From: Streptomyces sp. LBL
Lineage (GTDB): Bacteria > Actinomycetota > Actinomycetes > Streptomycetales > Streptomycetaceae
Direction of reading: 5' to 3'
DNA length: 64,000 nt
Assembly (NCBI RefSeq): GCF_029893585.1
Contig: NZ_JARXYX010000001.1
Span: 372,001-436,000, forward strand
The position numbers and the translations under genes are program-made. Below the pieces are notes generated by a model that worked only from the letters and a program-made list of their open reading frames with translations, was not told the DNA's origin and did no database searches. Below are positions 18,153 to 26,925 of this stretch, one piece after another. Numbering within the stretch: the stretch's first letter is position 1; each line of letters starts with the position of its first letter.

Positions 18153-20477
18153 TCAGTTTGGCAGCCCCCACGGCTTCGCGTCGCCGATGGCCGGCACGTC
18201 ACGCGGATCCAGGTCCGGGTCGGTGCCGCGGGGGAGAACGACGGCTGTTTCGCCCCGGCCGAGCGGGATCTGGATACGGTGCGGCCCTGTCTCCCGGTAT
18301 CGCAGCCGCCGCCCGCGCTCGTCCCGAACGTCGATGGCTCCGTCGATGCCGTGCTGCAGCACGAGCGGGGCGCCGGCCTCGCTGCGGACGCGCACCCATC
18401 GGGTCCGGCCGCCTGATCGGTCGGCGTCGATGAGGAACGCGCCCTGGGTACGCAGGCCCTGGATCGACAGGTCGGGCCAGCGGCGTGATACGGAGGGGAA
18501 CACCCGTACGACGTCGCCGTGGCTCTGTACGGCCATGTCGAGGACCGACTGGGCCGCCGTCAGCGGGCTCTCGACGGCCAGGTTCCCGCCCTCCACGTAC
18601 ATGGTGTTCGGGGTCATCCACGCGTTCTTGATGACGTTTCCGTCGGTGAAGAAGGTGAGGTGGTCGAGCGCGTCCTCCGGCCGTTCCATCAGGGAGGCCA
18701 TCGAGGACGCGGCGGCGTAGCTGTAACCGGCCCACAGGCTGCGGTCCTTGACCCAGTGGTCGAAGGTCGTCCGCATGGTGTCCCGGTCGGAGGCCCGGTC
18801 CCAGCTCAGCTCGTGCAGCGGGAAGAGCCACAGCATGTGCGAGAAGTGCCGGTGGGACTCGGTGAGCGGCTTGCCGGCGCCGATGTTGACACCGGTCGCG
18901 TCACGCGGGTAGTCCACCAGGCGTTGGAGGATCTCGCGCCAGCGGCCGGCGCGCGGATGGTCCGTACGGAGAAGGCGCAGGCAGTCGAGGAGGGTGGCGC
19001 AGCCCCAGCGGATCAGGGAGAGGTCGTAGGTGCAGTCGGTGGCGTCCGCCCACTCGGGCGACCGGGTCAGCGGCAGGTGCAGCTTTCCGTCGCCGCCCTC
19101 GTACAGGAAGTGGTCGTAGAAGTTCACCGCCTTGACGAGGATCGGGTAGAGGACGTCACGCACGATCGACAGATCCATGGTGTGGCGGTAGCTGAGCCAG
19201 ATGTTGTGCATGGCCCAGATGAGATTGCCGTTGTTGTCGGTCTTGGTGGAGGTGCCGGGGATGCCGACGGTCTTGGCGCCGGGGCGCAGCATCCAGTCCG
19301 AGGGGTGGGCCAGGGCGTAGGTGTTGCCGTCCTGGTACTCCGGCGGGACGGAGAGCGGCAGGTACTTCTCGAAGTTCTTGAAGGTGGAGGTGACGGAGTC
19401 GAGTTCGGGGTGATGGGATCCCTGGATCAGCCAGGTGGCGATCTGTACGTTGAGGTTCCACCAGACGGCGCTCCAACTGCCGCCGGTCTCCGGGTACCAC
19501 GGCCCCCACTCGGACATCGAAGGTCCGCCGGCCCGGGTGGCGCAGGCAGCTTTGTAGAGCTGGATCCAGTAGAAGTCCTGCATACGTTTGTCCGGCACCG
19601 ACAACAGGCTGCGTCGGTAGAAGCGGTGCCACCAGCCGCGGTGGTCGCGCACCAGTTCGTCCGGATCCGCGGACAGTGTGCGGGCCACTTCGGCGACGGC
19701 CAGCTCCGTCGTGCGCGACAGGTCCTCGGGGAAGCGGTAGACGATGTGCGCGGCCAGCAGCCTGCCACTGCCGACACGCCGTTCACGCCAGGCGGTGGTC
19801 CACCCGCCGCCCGCGATCAGCGGCTGCTCGACGTAGTGAGTGGCGCCGGCGGTTCCGGTGCGGGGGTCGGGGTTGCCCGTGTAATCTGCGGGTTTGTCCT
19901 TTTCGCGGGGTGAAACGGCGGGCAGCCAGGTGAACGACCAGGCCGCGGACTCCTCGCCGGCGCTGGGCCGGGTGGAGATCAGCAGCGCGGTACGGGCGTT
20001 GTGCACCAGCATCGAGAAGGTGACGCTGCCCCGGGTGGTGGTGACGACGCCTCGCAGCTCGGCGTCCCAGATGTCCAGGGTCCAGTCGACACCGGTCACC
20101 TCGCCGGCGAGGGTGAGGTCGAAATGCCCTATGGGGAGCCGGGAAAATCCGTACGGAGCGCGCCACTGCGGTCGCTGGTCCTGCACCTGGCTGTGGCTGA
20201 CCATGACTTTCACGGAGTTGGCCGTCGCACCTCGGTAGACCTGCACCCCGAGCAGACCGTTGCCGAGGAAGGGGCCGTCCTTCCAGTCGCCGGGCATCCG
20301 CCGCCACCGTAGGGCGGCAGCCCTGGCTATCCGTTCGTACGGGTCTTTCGCTCCTCCGGGTGACGCGGGTGCCGCCCAGGCGGTACCGGACCCGGCCGAC
20401 CAGCCCCCGGCGGCGACCACGGCTGCCGTGCCGAGCGCACCTCTTCGAGAGATCCCGTTCCCTGCCGTCGCGGTCAC
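18153..20477 (-). CDS. Tat-exported glycoside hydrolase, GH95-like
   Basis: A protein of about 774 residues. The GTG start at 20477 is chosen because GGGAGG lies 7 nt before it; an ATG 39 nt upstream lacks a site. The signal is a Tat type: GISRRGALGTAAVVAAGGWS with AWA as probable cleavage site. The body resembles (alpha/alpha)6-barrel fucosidases and related uncharacterised Streptomyces proteins: KDGPFLGNGLLGVQVY, NLNVQIATWLIQGSHHPE, TDNNGNLIWAMHN, ESHRHFSHMLWLFPLHEL and VEGGNLAVESPLTAAQSVLD. The exact activity (alpha-L-fucosidase GH95 or another) is inference. It would act outside the cell and could feed the fucoside importer at 6.6-11.2 kb. Confidence 0.8.
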   Translation of the reverse strand: MTATAGNGISRRGALGTAAVVAAGGWSAGSGTAWAAPASPGGAKDPYERIARAAALRWRRMPGDWKDGPFLGNGLLGVQVYRGATANSVKVMVSHSQVQDQRPQWRAPYGFSRLPIGHFDLTLAGEVTGVDWTLDIWDAELRGVVTTTRGSVTFSMLVHNARTALLISTRPSAGEESAAWSFTWLPAVSPREKDKPADYTGNPDPRTGTAGATHYVEQPLIAGGGWTTAWRERRVGSGRLLAAHIVYRFPEDLSRTTELAVAEVARTLSADPDELVRDHRGWWHRFYRRSLLSVPDKRMQDFYWIQLYKAACATRAGGPSMSEWGPWYPETGGSWSAVWWNLNVQIATWLIQGSHHPELDSVTSTFKNFEKYLPLSVPPEYQDGNTYALAHPSDWMLRPGAKTVGIPGTSTKTDNNGNLIWAMHNIWLSYRHTMDLSIVRDVLYPILVKAVNFYDHFLYEGGDGKLHLPLTRSPEWADATDCTYDLSLIRWGCATLLDCLRLLRTDHPRAGRWREILQRLVDYPRDATGVNIGAGKPLTESHRHFSHMLWLFPLHELSWDRASDRDTMRTTFDHWVKDRSLWAGYSYAAASSMASLMERPEDALDHLTFFTDGNVIKNAWMTPNTMYVEGGNLAVESPLTAAQSVLDMAVQSHGDVVRVFPSVSRRWPDLSIQGLRTQGAFLIDADRSGGRTRWVRVRSEAGAPLVLQHGIDGAIDVRDERGRRLRYRETGPHRIQIPLGRGETAVVLPRGTDPDLDPRDVPAIGDAKPWGLPN

Positions 20478-21022
20478 GTAGGTGCCTCCCATTTCTGGTT
20501 GTGAACTTCCTGGCATAGTGCAGGGCTCTTGAGCGATAGGGGAAGACCTCCGACGTATCGGAAATCAGAGAGGCTGTATGAGCAGGTGAGCCATGGGAGT
20601 CGGCTCAACCCCCTGAAAAGAGGCCGTAAGTGGACCGATGTCTGTTGGGAAGTCGTGCGCCCGCGTGCCCGCGTGCCCGCGTGCCCGTGCGCCGTGCGGC
20701 GATGGGGGGCAACGCACCGCCGCATCATGTCGAGGTGGTCGCTTCCCATTCCTCACCGCTTGCCGTCGACGCGTCACGGTGAACTGGAAGCCGAAGAACG
20801 CGCCCAACGCCGCCACCAGCGCCAGCCCGGCGGCGACCGCCCTGCTCCAGCAACAGCCCGACTCGTACGTTTTCATCATGAACGGCGTCTCGAACTGGTT
20901 CGCTCAGATGGGCGTTCGACGGACGCCGGGACGGCCACCGTCTCCCAGACCGCTGTTGGGGCGTGCCACCGGGACGTGCTGCCCGGACGTGCGCTGCTCC
21001 GGCCGCGTCACTCGGCACTGCC
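20478..21022. other. Intergenic region with 8-bp repeat; no firm gene
   Basis: About 545 bp. At 20661-20684 three copies of an 8-bp unit CCGCGTGC stand in a row. On the minus strand a frame from 20879 opens with a Met, a membrane-like stretch (RAVAAGLALVAALGAFFGF) and basic residues, then turns to low-quality sequence. It could be a small membrane protein or a remnant; not supported well enough to call. Confidence 0.4.
20661..20690. repeat. 8-bp tandem repeat, three copies (CCGCGTGC)
   Basis: Three perfect copies of CCGCGTGC at 20661-20684, followed by a broken copy CCGTGC. Intergenic. Confidence 0.75.
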
Positions 21023-21814
21023 TCACGGGATGGCCGGCCCGCTGATGTAGGTGCCGGTCCGGTCGTAGGGCCAGGCGTTGGCCTTGCAGCCGTGCAGTCC
21101 CTTGATCTGCTGCATCATCGCAGGAGCAAGCTTTGCTGAGCCGGAGCAGCCCTCGTGACCGTGTCCCAGACGATGTCCCACCTCATGGTTGATGATCAGG
21201 GCCCGGTAGTCGTGCAGGGAACCGTCGAACTGGGGAGATCCCAGCAGCCAGCGCTTGAGATTCACCACGACGGTGGACCCCACGGTGCAGTTGACCTCGC
21301 CGCGCGTGTCGAGACCTGCGGCTCCGCAGAGAGCGTCGACGGTTTCCGGCGCTGCCAGCTTCACCGTCAGCTCGGCAGGTTCCGACGCCACCAGTTGGAA
21401 CGCCTGCCCGCTGGTGGTCCAGCCTCTTTTGTCGGCCAGGATGGCATTGATCTCCCGCGCGGTCTCCGACGGGGATACGTCAAGGGAGTTCTCGACCTGG
21501 ACCCGGTACCTCATCGGCGTACCTGATCCCACCGGCTCCATGGCTTCGAGGGCAGTCGTGAACTGTCCGGAACCCGTCAGGGGTATCGAGGCGGAGGGCG
21601 ACGGAGTGGAAGCCGGCTCCGGGGGCTTCCTGGGCTGCTGTTCCCTCGTGGCCGTGGGGGACGAGGAGGGATGGGCCGAGTCGGCGGAATCGGCTGTGTC
21701 CGAGGTGCGGCAACCGGCCAACGGGACGCATACCAACAGCGCGCCCGCGAGGAGCAGGAACCTACGGTGACGTCGTCCACGTCGTTTCATACGACAGTGC
21801 GTTGGGCGCGGCAT
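21023..21814 (-). CDS. DUF3152 lipoprotein with metalloprotease-like motif
   Basis: A 263-residue secreted lipoprotein. The ATG at 21814 has GAGGAG 5 nt upstream. A basic start, a hydrophobic segment and the lipobox LAGC are followed by a Ser/Pro-rich linker (to about residue 75) and a DUF3152 domain. The domain carries INHEVGHRLGHGHEGC, an HExxHxxGxxH zinc site like that of metzincins, and paired Cys residues. Peptidase activity is likely from the motif but unproven for this family. It stands alone. Confidence 0.88.
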   Translation of the reverse strand: MPRPTHCRMKRRGRRHRRFLLLAGALLVCVPLAGCRTSDTADSADSAHPSSSPTATREQQPRKPPEPASTPSPSASIPLTGSGQFTTALEAMEPVGSGTPMRYRVQVENSLDVSPSETAREINAILADKRGWTTSGQAFQLVASEPAELTVKLAAPETVDALCGAAGLDTRGEVNCTVGSTVVVNLKRWLLGSPQFDGSLHDYRALIINHEVGHRLGHGHEGCSGSAKLAPAMMQQIKGLHGCKANAWPYDRTGTYISGPAIP

Positions 21815-22495
21815 GGTTCTCCTCGGGGCGTGCAGCCCGTGTGCGGTGTATTTCCTGCATTCCTAGAACGGATCAGGCTGGTACGCGGTTCAACCAATGG
21901 CCTGGCATCACGCCACCGGTCGAAGGGGCCGCAGCGCACTGTGACGCCCGCCCCGGGGCGGGCGCCGCGGCACGAGCTGGCTCGGGGCGCGTGGGAACTC
22001 GCCGGGACAGGAGGCGCATCGCCGCCTCGCGTCGTGCCTGCTTCGGATGCGCGAAGTCCTTCGGCCGCCAGAATCGACGAGCCCTGCGCGGCCGACGGCG
22101 ACCCTACGCACCGCCCCCGCGCGGTGAACGAACCGCACCTTGTGCTCGACCCTTCCACGCAGCGTCAGTCGATGTCCGGGCCCACCCTCGGCCCGGCACG
22201 ACTGCGCATGGCACCACCGACGAGCCGGTCACACATCGGAACAATCACAGCCAGGAGCGAGATGCGCCGACAGCTTCATTTTCAGCGCATGCACGCGGGC
22301 CGCCCGTAGGCGGATACGGCGCGTGAAAACGCGCCCCTGGAGAGACTACGGTCAGCTCGGGGGTGAGCTGCGCCGGGGGCAGCATCAACTCGGTGCGCCA
22401 CTTCCACGGCTGCTACACGGTCGGCGACGACACCCTGTGGGGCGTCAACCACTACAGGAGGGCGCCGGGAACACTCTGGCCGCGCTGAAGTCCGG
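21815..22495. other. Intergenic region; one coherent C-terminal fragment
   Basis: About 680 bp with no recognised gene. On the plus strand a short frame ending at 22490 reads SSGVSCAGGSINSVRHFHGC then YTVGDDTLWGVNHY, with good codon bias. It may be the tail of a lost secreted protein. The rest shows nothing. Confidence 0.35.
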
Positions 22496-23671
22496 TCAGG
22501 CCGCCCGGTCCCACCGCACGTGCAGGGCGGGGGGTTTGCGGAAGACCAGGCCGTACGGGGCTGCGGGGTGGTCGGGGTCGAGGCGCAGGGCGGGGAGGCG
22601 TTCGAGCAGGCGTTGGAGTGCGATACGGGTTTCCAGGCGGGCGAGGTGCGCGGCGAGGCAGTGGTGCGGGCCGTGTGCGAAGGCCAGTTGGAGACGCGCG
22701 TTCTCGCGGCGGACGTCGAACAGGTCGGGGTCGGGGAAGACAGCCGGGTCGCGGTTGGCTCCCGTCAGGGAGACGGTGACGAGGTCACCGCGGTGGATCA
22801 TGGCCGGGCCGAGGACGGTGTCACGGGTGGCGTAGCGGTCCACGACCGCCGCGCCGGGTTCGAGGCGCAGTGATTCCTCGATCGCGCCGTCCAGCAGATC
22901 GGCGTCGGCCCGGACAAGAGCGAGTTGGTCGGGATGCCGCAGCAGGTGCAGCAGCGCGTTGGTGATCATCGCCTCGGTTGTCTCGATGCCTCCGAACATC
23001 AGTACCGCGGCATTGGACGCCACCTCGGGCACCGTCAGCTGCCCGGCGGCCGAGACGAGGAGGGAGGAGGCGTTCCGGTCGGTGACGGTGGTCTCCACCG
23101 CGGTGCGCAGCTGCGTGTACGCCGCGACGCCCGCGGGTCCCGCCGCGTGGCCGACGGTGATGTCCGAGACCGACTGCACGATGGAGTCGTACCAGGCGAG
23201 CACGGTGTCCCCGGTGGTGCCGACCAGCCCCAGCGCCTCGGTCACGACCGCGACCGCGAGGGGTCCGGCGAAGGCACGTCGCAGTTCGGCGGCGCCCGTC
23301 GGCTGCAGCGTGGTGATGAGCCGGTCGGTGTCCCGCTCGATGAACGCGGCGAAACCGTCACGCACGGCCCGGGGGCGGAAGGGAGCGGTGAAGGGCTCGC
23401 GATGCCGGGTGTGGTGGTCGCCGTCGAGGGACAGCATGCTGGGGCCGACGACCTGCGCGGTGGAGAACCGGGGGTCGTCGACGGTGAAGGTCTCGGCGTC
23501 CCGCATCACGCCCAGCGCAAGATCACGACGGGTCACCAGCCAGCCGCCAAGCTCGGGAAGCCAGGACACCGGCTCCTGCGCACGGAGCAGTGCCAGCCTC
23601 GGATGCGGATCCCGCGCGAGTTCGGCGAGCGTGGTCGTGGCACCGAGCGGGCAGGAGTCGACGACGCTCAC
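22496..23671 (-). CDS. Cytochrome P450
   Basis: A 391-residue soluble bacterial P450. The heme-binding loop is FAHGPHHCLAAHLAR (Cys near residue 340), the K-helix motif is EESLRLEP and the C helix is DGDHHTRHREPF. The I-helix reads MFGGIETTEA, where the usual AGxDTT is changed to GGIETT, seen in some Streptomyces P450s. No ferredoxin or reductase gene is next to it, and no biosynthetic cluster surrounds it, so the substrate is unknown. Confidence 0.93.
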   Translation of the reverse strand: MSVVDSCPLGATTTLAELARDPHPRLALLRAQEPVSWLPELGGWLVTRRDLALGVMRDAETFTVDDPRFSTAQVVGPSMLSLDGDHHTRHREPFTAPFRPRAVRDGFAAFIERDTDRLITTLQPTGAAELRRAFAGPLAVAVVTEALGLVGTTGDTVLAWYDSIVQSVSDITVGHAAGPAGVAAYTQLRTAVETTVTDRNASSLLVSAAGQLTVPEVASNAAVLMFGGIETTEAMITNALLHLLRHPDQLALVRADADLLDGAIEESLRLEPGAAVVDRYATRDTVLGPAMIHRGDLVTVSLTGANRDPAVFPDPDLFDVRRENARLQLAFAHGPHHCLAAHLARLETRIALQRLLERLPALRLDPDHPAAPYGLVFRKPPALHVRWDRAA

Positions 23672-23910
23672 AGTGCGCCTTGGCCTGGCAGGGAGGATCC
23701 GTTCACGCTGCTGAGGCTAACAAATCGCTCCGAAGGTGACGAGGCTGAAAGATCTGCGATGAGGCCGGTCAAGGCAGCGACGCTCGTGAGCATGTATGTA
23801 CAGCCGGCCACCGCCGTGGCGGGCTCGGAGTACGTTTGGTCGCGCAGTTCGCGGCCTGTTGCCATGGCCGCGTTGACGGTCGCCGGCAGCGAAGACATCG
23901 CCTGGAGCAC
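23668..23910 (-). CDS. Small hypothetical protein
   Basis: An 80-residue frame that overlaps the start of the P450 gene by 4 nt. The first ~55 residues (MSSLPATVNAAMATGRELRD and on) have protein-like composition; the tail is Ser-rich. No family recognised. It could equally be a chance frame. Confidence 0.25.
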   Translation of the reverse strand: MLQAMSSLPATVNAAMATGRELRDQTYSEPATAVAGCTYMLTSVAALTGLIADLSASSPSERFVSLSSVNGSSLPGQGAL

Positions 23911-24063
23911 TCTGGGTCGACGGAGTGGGCTGGGGCCGCTGCGCCGTCGAACGGTTTCCGAACGGTACTGGCGCCCGCGTCCCGCCTCCGCACGCGAAGT
24001 GTCCGCCGTTCCGGTCGGCGGTGGGGCGCGCGCTCAGGTTCGGTCCCGTGCGATGAGGGCGTG

Positions 24064-24483
24064 TCAGGCTGCCATCGCGTCGCGGACCTTGGCGGTGTCC
24101 ACGAACTGTTCGAAGCGGACGATGCGGCCGCCGCGTACGACGAAGTGGTGGGCGACGCGTACGTCGATGTTCTTGCCGGTGGCCTTGTTGGCGGCGGTGT
24201 AGCGGGCCAGCACCACGACGTTCTCGCCGTCGACGACGTAGGTGTCGTCGTGGGCGGTCCAGTTGTCCCACTCCTTGCCCAACTGCTCCATCACGTTGGC
24301 GGTGACGCCATCGGGGGTGCGGTAGGTGCCGGCCAGCGGGAACCCCGCCATCTCGGTCCATTCCACATCGTCGGCCAGCGTGGCCCGCAGGGCCTCGAGA
24401 TCGCCGTGGGCCGAGGCGAGGTACTGGCGCCGCACCACGTCGGCGGGAGCGGTGGAGGTTTCGAAGCCGGACGTCTCGTTCAT
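24064..24483 (-). CDS. SnoaL-like / NTF2-fold protein
   Basis: A 139-residue small alpha+beta cone protein: DVVRRQYLASAHGDLEALRA, WTEMAGFPLAGTYRTPDGV, and GGRIVRFEQFVDTAKVRDAM at the end. Family members are polyketide cyclases, isomerases or small stress proteins; the specific role is unknown. The ATG (MNETSGFETS) has AGAAAGG 8 nt upstream, better than the longer frame. It is followed upstream by an MBL-fold gene on the same strand, and this pairing is common in Streptomyces. Confidence 0.85.
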   Translation of the reverse strand: MNETSGFETSTAPADVVRRQYLASAHGDLEALRATLADDVEWTEMAGFPLAGTYRTPDGVTANVMEQLGKEWDNWTAHDDTYVVDGENVVVLARYTAANKATGKNIDVRVAHHFVVRGGRIVRFEQFVDTAKVRDAMAA

Positions 24484-24504
24484 GATGATGGCCTTTCTGA
24501 GGAC

Positions 24505-24660
24505 CGTCAGGACGGGTCGGTGACGGCGGTGGAGGGGCACAGGCGGAAGGTGGAGGGTCGCCTGGCGCCCGTGAAGCGCCTCAGCAGCAGGTGGATACCT
24601 GCCCCAAGGATGCTGCCGAGGACAGGCGCGATCAGATGGACAGCCAGTGGTCGAGGGTGG
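24505..24660 (-). pseudogene. Possible C-terminal remnant of a channel-type membrane protein
   Basis: The minus-strand reading LAVHLIAPVLGSILGAGIHL then LLRRFTGARRPS looks like a final membrane helix with a basic tail, as in MIP-family channels, but no start or body is present. It fills the gap between the SnoaL-like and MBL genes. Confidence 0.3.
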
Positions 24661-24749
24661 GCCGATGGGCGGCCGGTGCCGGACAGCTGGTGGGAACCGC
24701 CGGTGGGAACCGCCGGTACGGGCCGCTGGAGGGGTTGGTCAGCCCCAGG

Positions 24750-25544
24750 TCATTTCGCCCTTGGCGACCTTGGCGCCGAGCTGGCGGCGATGAGCATCCC
24801 GGATTCCGGGTAGCGGGCGACCAGCGCCTTGGTCAGCGCCTCGCCGGTGTCGGCCCTGTCCAGTTCGGCCTCGAACGCGGTGAGGTAGTCGCGGGTGTAG
24901 GCGATCGGGCTCGCGTCGACTGTGGTCGTCGGCAGCCGGTGGCCGGGGACGGCGAAGGCGGGGTCCAGGGCAGTCATCTCGTCGAGCAGCTCGGCCCATA
25001 CGGCGCGGGACTCGGGCGTGGCGGTGTCGGCGACCCAGACGTGCTCGTTCTGGAAGAGCAGGACACCGGCGACGATCGCCCGGTGCTCGGCCTGCCACAG
25101 GTAGTGCCGGTCGGGCAGACCCGGGTGGCCGCCCTTGAGCTGGAACACGTGACCCTCGAAGGTGATGTCACCGGTCAGTTCAGCCAGTTCGACCAGCCGG
25201 GTCGGACGGTTGACACCGACGGCCTCCCACGCCTTGAGCTTGCTCTCGTACGCGGCTGCGATGTGCTCGATGACCAGCGGGGTGGCGACGATGTCGGCCT
25301 CGGGGAAGGCGTCGGCGATCACTTCCGCGCCCCAGTAGAAGTCGGGGTCGGCGTGGCTGATGAAGACCTTGGTCAGCGTCTTGCCGGAGTCGAGGATCTC
25401 GGCGACCAGGCGGTGGCCGTCGGCACGGGTGAACCCGGCATCGATCAGGAACGCCTGCTCCTCACCGGTGATCAGGGTGGCGGTCTTGTTCTTGGCGCCG
25501 ACGGGAAAGTCCAGGTCGAGGACCTTGAAGTCGAGAGTGCTCAT
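24750..25544 (-). CDS. MBL-fold metallo-hydrolase, frameshifted C-terminus
   Basis: A 264-residue metallo-beta-lactamase-fold protein: TGEEQAFLIDAGFTRADGHR, then FISHADPDFYWGAEV (the metal motif with Phe in place of the usual second His), HPGLPDRHYLWQAEHRAIV and PGHRLPT. The last residues read MLIAASSAPRSPRAK. One base over, the frame reads QLGAKVAKGEMTWG and stops at 24739, which looks like the ancestral end. A one-base deletion near 24781-24788 would explain it, changing only about 13 residues. Start MSTLDFKVLDLDFPVG. Confidence 0.85.
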   Translation of the reverse strand: MSTLDFKVLDLDFPVGAKNKTATLITGEEQAFLIDAGFTRADGHRLVAEILDSGKTLTKVFISHADPDFYWGAEVIADAFPEADIVATPLVIEHIAAAYESKLKAWEAVGVNRPTRLVELAELTGDITFEGHVFQLKGGHPGLPDRHYLWQAEHRAIVAGVLLFQNEHVWVADTATPESRAVWAELLDEMTALDPAFAVPGHRLPTTTVDASPIAYTRDYLTAFEAELDRADTGEALTKALVARYPESGMLIAASSAPRSPRAK

Positions 25545-25598
25545 GGTGATTCCTTCTGGGGATGCGGGGCAAACAGGGTGGGGGCGAGGAGAAGTTGA

Positions 25599-26220
25599 TC
25601 AGGATGCGGCCCAGAGGGTGTGCAGCCGCTGGTCGATCTGGTCGGCGGTGGCATGGCCGACGGCCAAGGGCGTGGTGCGGTCGCCCTCGACGGCGAGCAG
25701 GGTGGGGAAGCTGTCCACGCCCAGGCCTGCCGCTCGTGTGAAGTCGTCCTTCGCGGCGACGGTCGGACCTGGCGCGGTGAATGCGTCGAGGACGGCCTCC
25801 GAGTCCAGGCCGGCACTGTCGGCGACGGCCCGGTAGGTGGCCGGGTCGGACAGGCTCAGGCCGTCCCCGTAGAACGCATGCTGTAGCACGGCGGCCAGGT
25901 CCAGGATGCGGTCGGGCGCGGCCTGCCGCAACGCAGCTACCCCCCCGTGCGGCGGCCTCGGAGTCCATCACGAAGGAGCCGTCCTCGATCAGCCGCGTGT
26001 AACCGGCCCCGAAGCTGACACCGGTCAGTTCGCTGATCTTGGCGTTGGCGCCCTGGACGTTGCCGAACTCCCGGATCGGTACCCGCCGCGGGCCGACGAA
26101 CAGGCCTCCGGACACCACGTCCACGCCCAGGTCCGGGTGACGGCGGAGGAGCTCGGCCAGCGTCGGCGCGAAACCGTACGACCAGCCGCAGTAGGCATCG
26201 AAGATGTAGACGAGCTTCAT
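25599..26220 (-). pseudogene. DsbA-family oxidoreductase, frameshifted in a C7 tract
   Basis: The first half (MKLVYIFDAYCGWSYGFAP to SEAAARG) and the second half (LRQAAPDRILDLAAVLQHAF to the end) lie in different frames. They join in frame if one base is removed from the run of seven C at 25940-25946. Joined, they form a thioredoxin-fold DsbA-like protein of about 207 residues with a CGWS active-site motif (Cys-x-x-Ser rather than CxxC). Either the gene is inactivated or the run is a sequencing or phase-variation site. It precedes the MBL gene by about 55 nt on the same strand, so they were one operon. Confidence 0.8.
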
Positions 26221-26283
26221 GAAGCTGCGCCTCCCAGTTGTGGAACCCGCCTTCCGCGGGTCTTTCACCTGACACAACAGTAT

Positions 26284-26295
26284 CTGACTTGTCAG
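26284..26295. promoter_or_regulatory. Inverted repeat upstream of the DsbA gene
   Basis: CTGAC, TT, GTCAG: a perfect 5-bp inverted repeat, with TGACA and GTCA half-site echoes on both sides (26270-26299), 64-75 nt upstream of the DsbA start. A plausible operator of a TetR-, MarR- or HxlR-type repressor that is no longer adjacent. Confidence 0.4.
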
Positions 26296-26925
26296 TCATT
26301 CCCAACGGTGAAGCTCGTTGCTTCTTCCTGGGCGGCGTGAGCGTCGCAATCCACGTAGCAGGTGTCGACGGCATCGAACCTGGCGTGCGTGGTCGACAGT
26401 CCGCCTCCGGTGGCCGGTCAGGGCATGCGGGGGCCTGGGCCTCCTCGCGATCCTCGACCCGTTGCCCGCAGAACAGTGGAAGCAGTTCACCGGCGACCTG
26501 CGGACGGTCAGCATGGCGTGGCCCGCATCGACCGCGCCGGAACCGCCGTACGGGCGGAGCTCGCCCCTGCCGGAATCCGCGCCACCAACGCGCGTTCGCG
26601 ACCTCGGCGACACCGCCGGCATCGAGCTGGACACGGCCGCCCTCCCGGCGACCGCTGCTCTGCCCGGTCCGGCCCACGCCGCAGCAGCGGCCGAAGCCGA
26701 CCGCATCAGTGGCACCGGCAAGGCCGCCTCCTTCAGGGTGCGGGGCTCGGAGTACGGCCTGCCCGCAGCCCGCGGGGGTGGTCGAGAGCGCGACTTCGGT
26801 ACCGGCGACGTGCCGTGGCTGAGCACCCGCACCGGGGCGCTCGCGCAGACCAGCAAGACAGTGGCCGCACTTGGCGCGCGCCAGCTGAGGTGATGAAGTC
26901 ACCAAGTGTGATCTGGGGTGACGCC
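26296..26925. other. Decayed region, no gene assigned
   Basis: About 630 bp before the phosphatase fragment. One frame has a short SDR-like run (RAGTAVRAELAPAGIRATN near 26540-26595), too short to call. Confidence 0.35.

Noticed and set aside
18153..20477. Firm call of the 774-residue protein as a GH95 fucosidase
   Set aside because: Overall barrel-like motifs fit, but catalytic residues could not be placed with certainty, so only GH95-like is stated.
22496..23671. P450 as part of a natural-product cluster
   Set aside because: No polyketide, peptide or terpene biosynthesis gene, tailoring enzyme or ferredoxin is nearby.
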